A DNA stretch of 64,000 bases from Maribacter aestuarii (GTDB lineage Bacteria; Bacteroidota; Bacteroidia; Flavobacteriales; Flavobacteriaceae). The stretch is from positions 2,928,501-2,992,500 of the forward strand of contig NZ_CP107031.2 of the NCBI RefSeq assembly GCF_027474845.2, read 5' to 3'. A program made the translations under genes and the position numbers. Below the pieces are notes generated by a model. That model ran no database searches. It was not told the DNA's origin and saw nothing but the letters and a program-made list of their open reading frames with translations. This document shows positions 26,609 through 34,791 of the stretch, one piece after another (position 1 is the first letter of the stretch; every line of letters starts with the position of its first letter).

Positions 26609-27028
26609 TTATGTTTCCAGGGCTAAATAACCTTCAAAATGTTTTCTATCTCGCAGATTAGTATTGGCAATATCTACGCTAAAAATAGAGTAGATATAAG
26701 CATCTTTTGGTTTAGGGACTATGATAGCCGATTGTGTTTTGGATGGGTCACCATGCAAACCGTTTGGGTTCTTCATGGAGTTACGATGTCTATCATCAAC
26801 AAAAATGACATCGGTATAATAAAGTAAATCACTGAAAAGGTTGGAAATACTCATACAGCCTTCAACTGTATTTACCCTGCCGTGAGTAGGCGTGGTAACG
26901 CTACCATCGTTATTGAACTTTATCGCAGCCCTGTTCCCGAGGTACCAATTGGATGGCTCTCCATATCCAAAAAAGAGGACAGGAACCACCAAACCTATTA
27001 GTAAAACTAAGGTTCTAATTTTTTTCAT
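26609..27028 (-). CDS. Truncated N-terminal part of a T9SS type B surface protein
   Basis: 139 residues. Signal-like N-terminus (LVLLIGLVVPVLFFG), then NWYLGNRAAIKFNNDGSV, GCMSISNLFSDLLYYTDV and TQSAIIVPKPKDAYIYSIF. This is the start of the long (about 1000-residue or more) flavobacterial proteins that end in a type B sorting domain; in those, a beta-propeller-like region follows. Here the protein stops soon after FSVDIA, only 10 bases before the next gene. It is probably a deletion remnant, though a short functional protein is not excluded. Without a C-terminal signal it could not be a T9SS substrate itself. Confidence 0.65.
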   Translation of the reverse strand: MKKIRTLVLLIGLVVPVLFFGYGEPSNWYLGNRAAIKFNNDGSVTTPTHGRVNTVEGCMSISNLFSDLLYYTDVIFVDDRHRNSMKNPNGLHGDPSKTQSAIIVPKPKDAYIYSIFSVDIANTNLRDRKHFEGYLALET

Positions 27029-27137
27029 AGCGCACTCGAAAACAGTACAATATAATACAAATAGCGTTTTAGCGCTTAAGGAATACTGTTAAATAGGCAA
27101 ATTTTTCGGTATAATTCAAATTGAGAATGCAGGTACG

Positions 27138-27989
27138 TTAAAGATCACGCTTTTTGAGAAGCACATAGGATAAATACACGAAAATAGCTGTCCAGGCGAG
27201 GACTATAAGAACTTCATACCAATGTACATGATAGTTTAAATTGATTTTTTCCCCAACTTGATCTGCTACCGTTTGTACAGCCTCGAGACGGGTGAAGGGT
27301 TCCTTTATAAGATTGAACATGGATTGTAAAGGGAAAAACCCCATGATAGTGTCCGTTGTTTCGCTATCGAACAATTTCCATCTAATAAGGCCCCTGGTGA
27401 TACCTTCCAAAACCTGCCATAAGATGAGAAAACCGAGAGCAAACGCCGAGCGCTTAACTAATATTCCCAAAAAAAGACAAAAGGAAAAGAATCCCATAAG
27501 TTTCACGAAGAAAGCGAGAACGAATTCCAAGTCTGATAAGATGATGGACAACTCGTCGAAATCTGAATATATAAGTCCAAGAATCAGGGACACTACAAAA
27601 ACAAAAACCGTAGAAATCAAGGCAAAGGAGATGACCGTTAAGAATTTTGATAAAATAAATTCTTTTTTTGAAAGTCCATCGATAAGATTCTGTTTTATAG
27701 TCTTATTGCTATACTCATTGGCCATCATGGACACAATGACTATGGCCAAGAAAAGTTTAAAAAATGCCGTTACAAAAGTGTTAAAATGCCATATATACGG
27801 AAAATTGAAAATACCTATTTCGGCCAAATGAAATTTAACCGGTCCAATATCAAATTTTATGGCCGCTACAAGGGCAATGGAGGTCAATAATGCGAAATAA
27901 GAGATAATAAGCACCTTACTGGCTCTATTGTTCCAAAGTTTTATGAATTCAATCTGTAATAAACGTATCATTTCGGATGGTTTTGGCAA
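27138..27989 (-). CDS. ABC-2 type transporter permease
   Basis: 283 residues with six membrane segments. The N-terminus MIRLLQIEFIKLWNNRASKVL is typical of flavobacterial ABC-2 permeases, and SMMANEYSNKTIKQNLIDGLSKKEF is the usual amphipathic loop after the second segment. It forms an exporter with the ATPase encoded one base upstream. The substrate is unknown; the NatAB/CcmB-like layout fits drug, lipid or ion export. It ends before an AT-rich gap without a clear terminator. Confidence 0.87.
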   Translation of the reverse strand: MPKPSEMIRLLQIEFIKLWNNRASKVLIISYFALLTSIALVAAIKFDIGPVKFHLAEIGIFNFPYIWHFNTFVTAFFKLFLAIVIVSMMANEYSNKTIKQNLIDGLSKKEFILSKFLTVISFALISTVFVFVVSLILGLIYSDFDELSIILSDLEFVLAFFVKLMGFFSFCLFLGILVKRSAFALGFLILWQVLEGITRGLIRWKLFDSETTDTIMGFFPLQSMFNLIKEPFTRLEAVQTVADQVGEKINLNYHVHWYEVLIVLAWTAIFVYLSYVLLKKRDL

Positions 27990-27990
27990 A

Positions 27991-28893
27991 TTAATTGGAT
28001 CGGTTTTTCGTTAGTTCCAAGAACTGCTCTTCTAAGCTTTCCTTTCGTTTTACCAAATGTGAAAGAATTATACCTTGGTCAAAAAGTGATTTATTAAAGG
28101 ATTTGGCATCCATTTCTTCTTTGAGAAATGCTGTTATCAATCCTTCCCCATCCTTTATTTTACCAAAACTTGGGTTATTGTTTAAAAAGTCAATTAGCTT
28201 TTCGGGATTGTCCGTTTTCAGTTCGAAAAAACCATGACTGGCCAACATTCCGTCCACACGGCCGGAATACAATTTTTCGCCTTTTCTAAGAATGACTACG
28301 TGGCTACATACCTTTTCCACCTCGTCCAAGAGGTGCGAGGCCAACAATATGGTGGTTCCTTCTGAGGCGATTTTCTTTATAATTTCCCTAATCTGGTGTA
28401 TACCCTGTGGGTCCAGACCGTTGGTGGGTTCATCAAGAATAAGTATCTCAGGGTCGTTCAGTAGGGCAGAGGCGATGGCCAAACGCTGTTTCATTCCTAA
28501 TGAATAGGTTTTGAATTTACTGTTTTTACGGTCTAACAGCCCAACCAACTCCAATTTCTCCTCTATCTTATCTTCTCCTACTTCTTTTATCTTACATACG
28601 AGCTTCAGATTCTGAACTGCACTCATATAGGGATAAAAATTAGGCCTTTCTATTATGGCCCCTACTTTTTTAAGTGCTTCGTGGGTAGAGGTGTTGCCTC
28701 CAAACCAAGAGAAATTACCTTTGGTTTTGTTTACTACATTCAAGACAATACCCAAAGTGGTGGATTTCCCACTCCCATTGGGGCCTAAAATACCATAGAC
28801 ATTACCCTTTTCAATAGAAAATGACAGGTCTTTAACTGCGGTTAAATAGCCAAATTTTTTGGTGAGATTTTCAACGGTGAGTATTTTCTCCAA
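27991..28893 (-). CDS. ABC transporter ATP-binding protein
   Basis: About 301 residues. Walker A GPNGSGKSTT, signature YSLGMKQRLAIA, Walker B ILILDEPTNGLDP and the switch His in LLASHLLDE are all intact, so it is an active ATPase. The C-terminal 80 residues are the extra domain common in NatA/BcrA-type ATPases. The frame extends upstream to 29058, but that part is not ABC-like and overlaps a divergent gene. TTG at 28893, giving (M)EKILTVENLTKKFG, fits the family start. One base separates it from the permease gene. Confidence 0.9.
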   Translation of the reverse strand: MEKILTVENLTKKFGYLTAVKDLSFSIEKGNVYGILGPNGSGKSTTLGIVLNVVNKTKGNFSWFGGNTSTHEALKKVGAIIERPNFYPYMSAVQNLKLVCKIKEVGEDKIEEKLELVGLLDRKNSKFKTYSLGMKQRLAIASALLNDPEILILDEPTNGLDPQGIHQIREIIKKIASEGTTILLASHLLDEVEKVCSHVVILRKGEKLYSGRVDGMLASHGFFELKTDNPEKLIDFLNNNPSFGKIKDGEGLITAFLKEEMDAKSFNKSLFDQGIILSHLVKRKESLEEQFLELTKNRSN

Positions 28894-28980
28894 GATGGTG
28901 ATTGTTTTGATTGATATACTAAGTTGACGAAGAAAGCCTAACTTTGTTACAAAAAATAAGGTTATTTTAAACAACTGCCC

Positions 28981-30066
28981 ATGTCCGATGAACGTTTGAT
29001 GTCCAAAAAAAAACCTGCATATCCGGTGAGCAAGGATTTGGATACGTATTTGGACCATTACAGTCGTAAAATAGAAATACCTATTTTTTATGATGACTTA
29101 CTGCGGTTTGCCGGTTCTGTGGTTGTCTATAATGCAAATGACGAGGATACCCTTTGGATAAGGGTCTATTATTCGGAATTTGATCGTAGGGAGATAGATG
29201 ATAGTTTAAAGAAAGTGTACTCCATTCTGCATTCGGATGGTAGCAACAACATTCACCAATACTTAAATGTTGATGCAGTGGACTTTTGCACGTTTGGAAA
29301 TTCTAAGCCCTTTCGAATAAAAATCCGGAATATTCTTAATGATAACTTTACATATTTCTACATAAAGAAAACTGATGCTTCCAGAATTTACGGATTGGAA
29401 TTGGAACATATGCTGTCTCCCTATAATCTGAATTTCTTGGTCTATAAGGATACGTTGATTGAAGAACATATTGCCGGGATACCTGGAGATGAGTTCATCA
29501 AGCAAATGCTTCCAAAATGTTCGGAAGCCGAGAAGGCCCAATTGGCAAAGGAATTCGTGAAGTTTAACGAACGCTGTATGATTCGCCTTTTAGGGGATAT
29601 GCGTTCCTACAACTATGTCATTGTGCCAACACATGATTTTGATCATGTCGTCTATAAAATAAGAGCTATAGATTTTGATCAGCAGTGTTTTGAGGGTAAA
29701 CTGAAAGTATATCGTCCGCAATTTTTCAAGGAAAATTATCAGATGGTAGAATTGGTGCGGCATAAATTGCTCCGTGATTCCGTAGATCAATATAAACTAG
29801 AAGAACGGTCTATTGTTGCTAAAAGAATTTTAAGTTCGGGGAACCGTATTAAAAAATTGCGCAATATTTGTAAGAAGGACAAGATATCCACGCCCGAGAA
29901 TATTGTACTACTCCGGGAACAAATTCAAGAACTAACACAAGATCTTAAGTTTAAAAAATGCGAAACTATGGGTGAGGTTTTGGACCTAGCCCTGAATTTT
30001 GTGCGTCGTAATTATGAAGACGTAAGTATGAAGCAGATTATTGAGCAGACTATTAAAGTCCCCTAA
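28981..30066 (+). CDS. Conserved flavobacterial protein with kinase-like motifs
   Basis: 361 residues, cytosolic, no signal or membrane segment. I recognise no named family, but the middle carries a protein-kinase/aminoglycoside-phosphotransferase pattern in order: YIKKTDASR (K129/K130, beta-3-lysine position), an acidic helix with E140/E142, a hinge-like TLIEEHIAGIPGDEF, the catalytic-loop-like GDMRSYN with D206 and N211 at kinase spacing, and IDFDQ with D231 at the DFG position. The C-terminal third is helical and charged. The gene diverges from the ABC exporter and overlaps the convergent nucleoid-associated gene by four bases. Phosphotransferase activity is inferred, not shown. Confidence 0.6.
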   Translation: MSDERLMSKKKPAYPVSKDLDTYLDHYSRKIEIPIFYDDLLRFAGSVVVYNANDEDTLWIRVYYSEFDRREIDDSLKKVYSILHSDGSNNIHQYLNVDAVDFCTFGNSKPFRIKIRNILNDNFTYFYIKKTDASRIYGLELEHMLSPYNLNFLVYKDTLIEEHIAGIPGDEFIKQMLPKCSEAEKAQLAKEFVKFNERCMIRLLGDMRSYNYVIVPTHDFDHVVYKIRAIDFDQQCFEGKLKVYRPQFFKENYQMVELVRHKLLRDSVDQYKLEERSIVAKRILSSGNRIKKLRNICKKDKISTPENIVLLREQIQELTQDLKFKKCETMGEVLDLALNFVRRNYEDVSMKQIIEQTIKVP

Positions 30067-31121
30067 CTTTTTTGCTCTTTGTTGAAATAAACTAAGTAAT
30101 AATACATTTGGCGTTCTTCATCCCAACCTTTTTCTACAAATTTTTCGGCTGACTCTGGGTTGATGAAATCAAGTTTTATCTGAATATTCGTATCCAGGTT
30201 GATAACGTTTTTAATTTTTCTTCTTGCATCGGAAACGGCTTTGTTAGCAATGTCAAACGTAGAAACATCCTCAATACTGTACTTTGGTCCTTTTTCAACT
30301 TTATAATTCTTGAACTCAGGAATCAATTCCGGATTCTCCATCACCTCGTTTAGAAAATTACTTTCTTCAAAAGCATCATTCTTGGCAAAATGATTGACCG
30401 CTCGGTTCATGAACAATACTTCCTGTTGCTTGTCTTCTGCCGGTAAAACTACGTCCTTGGCAAAATTTTGACAGAATTTAAGGTAGTTTTTGGTCTTAAA
30501 GTTGTCGTCGGATAGCGGATTTACTCCTAAAAAATCCTCTAACCAATATTTTGTATCGTATTTATTACTATCTATGGAAAGTACCTTATAGCCTTCTTCC
30601 TTGTCTTTATTAAAGATTAGGCAGCCTTTATCTAGCTTATTAATGTTAATTCCCTGTTGCACGATAATATCCAGATTGGAATCCTTTTCCTTAAACTGAA
30701 GAAAATCTTGTTTTAACTCACTCTTAAATATTCCAACCGCGTCAACCTTCTCATTGTCCAAAAGGACCCCGGTCAAGTGAGCTACATAGACTTCGCCACT
30801 TTTAATATGTGGATGTTTGCTCTGTTCGAATAAGTGCGTTGCAATCTTTTTAGAACTGTGGTGCGTATTGGAAGCATCGGCAAAAATCTCATCTGCAATC
30901 TTATAGAGTTCATTGAACTCTAAATCCACTTCATTGGTAAACTTAAAATAGTTCTCCTCTTTTTCCCTGAAAGGCTTAAAAAAATATTCCTTAAGAAGTC
31001 CTGTAGTTTCGTCGTTTAGGGTAACGGGTTCGCTGGACAAAAAGACACTTTCATTTTTATTCTTATTTCCAACTCTATGGATGGAAATTGTTTCAATTTG
31101 GGTAGCGTATAGGTTAATCAT
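30063..31121 (-). CDS. Nucleoid-associated protein, YejK/NdpA family
   Basis: About 352 residues from the ATG at 31121. The pattern matches the 37-kDa nucleoid-associated family: a start of MINLYATQIETISIHRVGN, HSSKKIATHLFEQSKHPHIKSGEV, VDAVGIFKSELKQDFLQF and the late FDIANKAVSDARRKIKNVI. Members bind the nucleoid, but their precise role is unclear. A TTG at 31169 would add 16 residues encoded partly by the heptamer repeat, which is unlikely. The tandem repeat 31164-31205 lies 42 bases upstream of the start, in the presumed promoter. Confidence 0.82.
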   Translation of the reverse strand: MINLYATQIETISIHRVGNKNKNESVFLSSEPVTLNDETTGLLKEYFFKPFREKEENYFKFTNEVDLEFNELYKIADEIFADASNTHHSSKKIATHLFEQSKHPHIKSGEVYVAHLTGVLLDNEKVDAVGIFKSELKQDFLQFKEKDSNLDIIVQQGININKLDKGCLIFNKDKEEGYKVLSIDSNKYDTKYWLEDFLGVNPLSDDNFKTKNYLKFCQNFAKDVVLPAEDKQQEVLFMNRAVNHFAKNDAFEESNFLNEVMENPELIPEFKNYKVEKGPKYSIEDVSTFDIANKAVSDARRKIKNVINLDTNIQIKLDFINPESAEKFVEKGWDEERQMYYYLVYFNKEQKS

Positions 31122-31163
31122 TGTTTTGTTAGGGGTTAGGACTATTCTGTAATTTTTTTTATT

Positions 31164-31218
31164 TGTCAACTGTCAACTGTCAACTGTCAACTGTCAACTG
31201 TCAACAGTCTGTGTCAAC
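31164..31218. repeat. Tandem heptanucleotide repeat (TGTCAAC / GTTGACA)
   Basis: Six perfect head-to-tail copies of TGTCAAC occupy 31164-31205, and a seventh copy follows at 31212-31218 after six bases (AGTCTG). On the strand read by the neighbouring genes each unit is GTTGACA. The array lies between the pRiA4b ORF-3-like gene and the nucleoid-associated gene. Copy number could change by slippage. Confidence 0.9.
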
Positions 31219-31222
31219 TGAA

Positions 31223-31720
31223 CTAGTTCCAATTTTCGTCGAAATCAAGGTCATCGTAATTCTCAAAAGTATCGTCAAAATCAAAGGCACTATTCTCAGA
31301 TTCAAAATTTTTTTCGGGAGGTGTTTCGGGTAATTCGCCAAAACTGAACAGGACATTGGGATAGGCTCGGCCATCCTCTTTTTCGGTGATGTCCGCCAAT
31401 TCAACAAAAAACGTCCACATACTCAGAAAATCGTAAACATAGATAAGTTTTGGGCTTTGTTCCGTAAGTATATCTTCTAGATAAGTCTCGTTCATTAAAC
31501 GTACATCGCTACCAGTTTCGCTCATGTCGAACAGCGCTATTTCTTCATCTTGTTTCCATTTTTCGTCACAGGTGTAAAACGAAGCCATTTCATTTCCTAG
31601 GAAGCCGAAAGCCTGTGTAATGGCGTTATGGAAATCTTCTAAATTACTCTTCGCTTCTATCTCCAAGTCTCTGAAAATATCGTCATCGGCATCTAAAATC
31701 ACCCTTATCTTATAAACCAT
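31223..31720 (-). CDS. pRiA4b ORF-3-like protein
   Basis: 165-residue cytosolic protein of the plasmid pRiA4b ORF-3 family. The signature regions are MVYKIRVILDADDDIFRDLE, FHNAITQAFGF, FYTCDEKW and YVYDFLSMWTFFVELADI. The C-terminal 40 residues are very acidic (FDFDDTFENYDDLDFDENW). The family occurs on plasmids and chromosomes; its function is unknown, and there is no sign of mobility here. It lies 26 bases downstream of ctaA and just before the heptamer repeat. Confidence 0.8.
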   Translation of the reverse strand: MVYKIRVILDADDDIFRDLEIEAKSNLEDFHNAITQAFGFLGNEMASFYTCDEKWKQDEEIALFDMSETGSDVRLMNETYLEDILTEQSPKLIYVYDFLSMWTFFVELADITEKEDGRAYPNVLFSFGELPETPPEKNFESENSAFDFDDTFENYDDLDFDENWN

Positions 31721-31746
31721 ACCTTAAATTTTGCGGGAATGCAAAG

Positions 31747-32790
31747 TTACGAAGTTTTAAGACTTTTAGTAGGCTTTAAAGCTTCTAAAACCAAATAGAA
31801 TTGAACCCCGAATAAAATTGAAGCCAAAATTAAATGAAGTGGTTGACTAGCGAACGGAAAATCTAGATAGTACATGGCGATTCCGGTAAAAACCTCAATA
31901 ATAAGAATGAATAAAATCCAATAAATCTTGAAATGTCCCAGATTCAATTTTAAAATGCGATAGGCCAAAAGAATATTTGCCAAGGTCACTAAAATTGAAA
32001 ATGAACGATGAATGTAAAACTGAAGGGACGGATCTTGAAGCCATAGGTTTTTAGCTTCATATCCGACTAAATCTATTTGGTCGTCTACGAATTGGCGTAC
32101 CTGTGTACCCAAAACAATTTGTACCAAAGTTAGGGATAGAGCAAAAATGGCAATGTTTAAGGTCGTTTTGTCGTACCTAATAGTCTTGTCTTCCATGTTT
32201 ACTGTAAATATGATATATAACAACATGGCTACTATAAGCAGGGCCATAAGCATATGGGTGGTTATTTTGACCGGTTCCAGAACAGAATAAACTACCGTTG
32301 CTCCCAACCAAGCTTGAAATCCCATCCCGAAGACAACTAACCAAGACAAAATGGTCACCCTTTTTTGACGTTTCCAATACTTAAGAGAGGCAAAGGCTAG
32401 AACAAGTGTCGCCAAACCGGCCAGCGCACCTAATAGGCGATTAATGTATTCTATCCACGTGTGCCACGGATTAAAAATGGCATAATCATGCTTGGTATAG
32501 GGCTCCCAGTTTTTTTCTTCGTACTTTTCATTTGTGGTGAAATCCTGTTTGGAAACTCGTAATTCTTTGTTCAGAATTATAACCTGACCTTCTTTGTAAG
32601 CTGTGTTTGGTTGCCAATCCAATTCGGATGCATCAGTAGGTGGAATATAATATCCAAAACACTTGGGCCAATCCGGACACCCCATGCCACTTCCGGTCAT
32701 ACGTACAACCGCACCGGCGGCAATTACTAAATAGACCAATATCAACGCCGTTTTGGCAATTTTTCTAAATTTCACAGTTCTTTTAATCAA
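31747..32790 (-). CDS. ctaA: Heme A synthase, COX15/CtaA family
   Basis: Inner-membrane monooxygenase-like enzyme that turns heme O into heme A for terminal oxidases. 347 residues and about eight membrane segments. The conserved entrance [17 protein letters not shown] is near the N-terminus. Heme-ligand histidines are in [43 protein letters not shown] and [11 protein letters not shown] long periplasmic loop (about 50-95) is typical of Bacteroidota versions. Its start overlaps the end of cca by eight bases. No cytochrome oxidase genes are adjacent. Confidence 0.93.
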   Translation of the reverse strand: MIKRTVKFRKIAKTALILVYLVIAAGAVVRMTGSGMGCPDWPKCFGYYIPPTDASELDWQPNTAYKEGQVIILNKELRVSKQDFTTNEKYEEKNWEPYTKHDYAIFNPWHTWIEYINRLLGALAGLATLVLAFASLKYWKRQKRVTILSWLVVFGMGFQAWLGATVVYSVLEPVKITTHMLMALLIVAMLLYIIFTVNMEDKTIRYDKTTLNIAIFALSLTLVQIVLGTQVRQFVDDQIDLVGYEAKNLWLQDPSLQFYIHRSFSILVTLANILLAYRILKLNLGHFKIYWILFILIIEVFTGIAMYYLDFPFASQPLHLILASILFGVQFYLVLEALKPTKSLKTS

Positions 32791-34200
32791 TAGTTTTTAA
32801 TCCTAGGGCTTTACCTCTTTGCAACATTAGTTCCTTTGCCGCATGGTATTCATTTGGAATTTCTCCGTCAAGGATTGCTTCCTTGATTGCTTCCTTGATA
32901 ATTCCAATTTCCTTAGATGGCTTAAGGTCAAAAGTTTTCATAATCTCCTCACCGCTGATGGGTGGTTGGAAATTTCTAATACGATCCCTTTCCTCAACTT
33001 CAATAATCTTATCTCTTACAAGCTTAAAATTGTTTTTATACTTCCGTTGTTTTTTAGAGTTCTTGGTAGTGATATCTGCTTCGCATAATGTCATAAGGTC
33101 ATCAACATCATCACCTGCATCAAAGACCAATCTCCTTACCGCTGAATCTGTCACAAAATCTTCCGATAAAATTTGTGGGCGGGAACTCATGAGTACCATT
33201 TTTTGAACGTACTTCATTTTTTCATTCAGGGGCATATGTAGTCTCTTAAAGAGCTTATTAACCATTTTGGAGCCTACAAATTCATGCCCATGAAAAGTCC
33301 AACCCCTATTTTTGTGAAAACGCTTTGTAGGAGCCTTGCCTATATCATGTAAAAGTGCCGCCCAGCGGAGCCAGAGGTTGTCTGTAGTTTCAGAAATATT
33401 ATCGACCACTTCCAAGGTATGCCAAAAGTTATCTTTATGTTTTTGACCTTCCACTTCTTCTATGCCCTGTAATGCGGTAAGTTCCGGTAGAATAAAATCC
33501 AAGAGCCCGGTTTTGAGCAATAAGGAAAAGCCTTTGGAAGGTTTCTTCGTTGCTAAAATTTTGTTCAGTTCATCTACGATACGCTCCCCGGAAATAATTT
33601 GTATTCTTTCCTTGTTCGTTGCTATGGCTTCAAATGACTTGGTTTCAATGGTGAACTCTAATTGCGTTGCAAAACGGATGGCGCGAAGCATTCTTAAAGG
33701 ATCATCGGAATAAGTAATTCCGGGTTCCAAAGGCGTCCTAATAATTTTTTTTCAAGATCTCCTATTCCGTCAAAAGGGTCCAAAAGGTTTCCAAAATCCC
33801 TTTCGTTTAAGGAAAGTGCCAAGGCATTTATGGTAAAATCCCTTCTATTCTGATCATCCGCCAAAGTGCCATTCTCTACAATAGGTTTTCTGCTATTGCA
33901 GGTATAGCTCTCTTTTCTTGCACCAACGAATTCCAGCTCTATGTCCCCATGTTTTATCATAGCGGTCCCAAAATTCTTGAAGACCGATACCTTAGGATTT
34001 TCCATAAGCTGGGAGGAAACTTTTTGTGCCAGTTCTATTCCACTGCCTACAGCGACAATGTCAATATCTTTGGCGTCCCCTCTCTGTAAGAAATAATCCC
34101 GTACAAAACCACCTATGACATAGGCATCGACCTGAAGTTCGTCCGCACTTTTGCCAATGATTTTAAAAACTTCTTGTTTAAGCGCTTGCCTGTGGTTCAT
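32783..34200 (-). pseudogene. cca: CCA tRNA nucleotidyltransferase, frame broken in an A8 run
   Basis: Adds or repairs the 3' CCA of tRNAs. The N-terminal part (from ATG 34200) has YVIGGFVRD, DIDIVAVGSG and NRRDFTINALALSL. The C-terminal part has [31 protein letters not shown] and an HD domain ([13 protein letters not shown]). The parts are in different frames. At 33745-33752 eight A on the coding strand follow GATCTTG; nine would join them as [21 protein letters not shown] without a gap. As shown, the first frame ends about 14 codons later. Since this function is normally essential, an assembly error or slippage is more likely than true loss. It lies in a run with tsaC (upstream) and ctaA (downstream). 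Confidence 0.85.
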
Positions 34201-34215
34201 TTTGTTCTTTCGCCA

Positions 34216-34791
34216 TTATTCCCTTATTACTTGGACCGTCCCATCATTCCCTAAACGGATAATGGACGAGGGGTTCGAAGTAATAGTTTCCCGATGCAAA
34301 TTTACCACATAGTCCACACCTGATAAAATGGCTTTGTCTATTTCTTTGAAACTTCTTGGCGTTGTTCCGCCAGCTTTATTTGCAGAGGTAGACACAATTG
34401 GCTTCTTGAATTTATTTATAAGGTATCTGCAAAATTTGTCCGAGGCGACCCGAACGGCAAGTGTTTGATCAGAAGCTACCAGGTTTTTTGCTATTCCCTT
34501 GGGATTGTCATAGATAATGGTCGTAGGTTTTGTGGATAAATCCATGATGTCATAAGCTAAATCAGGTACCTTTTCAACATGTTTCTCTAGCATTGCATCG
34601 TTTGCAACCAGGCAAATTAAAGCCTTGCTATCATTGCGCTCTTTTAGTCTGTAAACCTTCCTGACCGCCTCCTCATTGGTAGCATCACAGCCAATGCCCC
34701 AAACGGTATCCGTAGGATAGAGGATAAGGCCCCCACTGTGGAGTACCTCTAAGCACTTGTTTAATTCAGTCGAAAAATCAATTTTTTCCAT
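34216..34791 (-). CDS. Threonylcarbamoyl-AMP synthase, TsaC/Sua5/YrdC family
   Basis: Makes threonylcarbamoyl-adenylate from threonine, bicarbonate and ATP for the t6A37 tRNA modification. 191 residues, YrdC domain only (no Sua5 C-terminal domain). Motifs: GGLILYPTDTVWGIGCDA, the KxR-like VYRLKERNDSKALICLV, and VSTSANKAGGTTPRSF. It lies next to cca, another tRNA gene, 15 bases upstream of it. Its ATG overlaps the end of the glycosyltransferase gene by 14 bases. Confidence 0.92.
   Translation of the reverse strand: MEKIDFSTELNKCLEVLHSGGLILYPTDTVWGIGCDATNEEAVRKVYRLKERNDSKALICLVANDAMLEKHVEKVPDLAYDIMDLSTKPTTIIYDNPKGIAKNLVASDQTLAVRVASDKFCRYLINKFKKPIVSTSANKAGGTTPRSFKEIDKAILSGVDYVVNLHRETITSNPSSIIRLGNDGTVQVIRE

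Noticed and set aside
27292..27831. 179-codon open frame opposite the ABC permease
   Set aside because: Lys/Ser/Ile-rich low-complexity product with no family pattern; the opposite strand has a clear permease with membrane segments.
28894..29058. N-terminal extension of the ABC ATPase
   Set aside because: The extra 55 residues are not ABC-like and overlap the divergent gene; TTG 28893 fits the family start.
31122..31169. N-terminal extension of the nucleoid-associated protein
   Set aside because: It starts at a TTG inside the heptamer repeat, and homology begins at ATG 31121.
31164..31218. CRISPR array
   Set aside because: The unit is only 7 bases and head-to-tail without spacers, and no cas genes are present.
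31223..31720. Sign of a plasmid or mobile element from the pRiA4b ORF-3 name
   Set aside because: The family is common on chromosomes, and no integrase, replication gene, transposase or terminal repeat is nearby.
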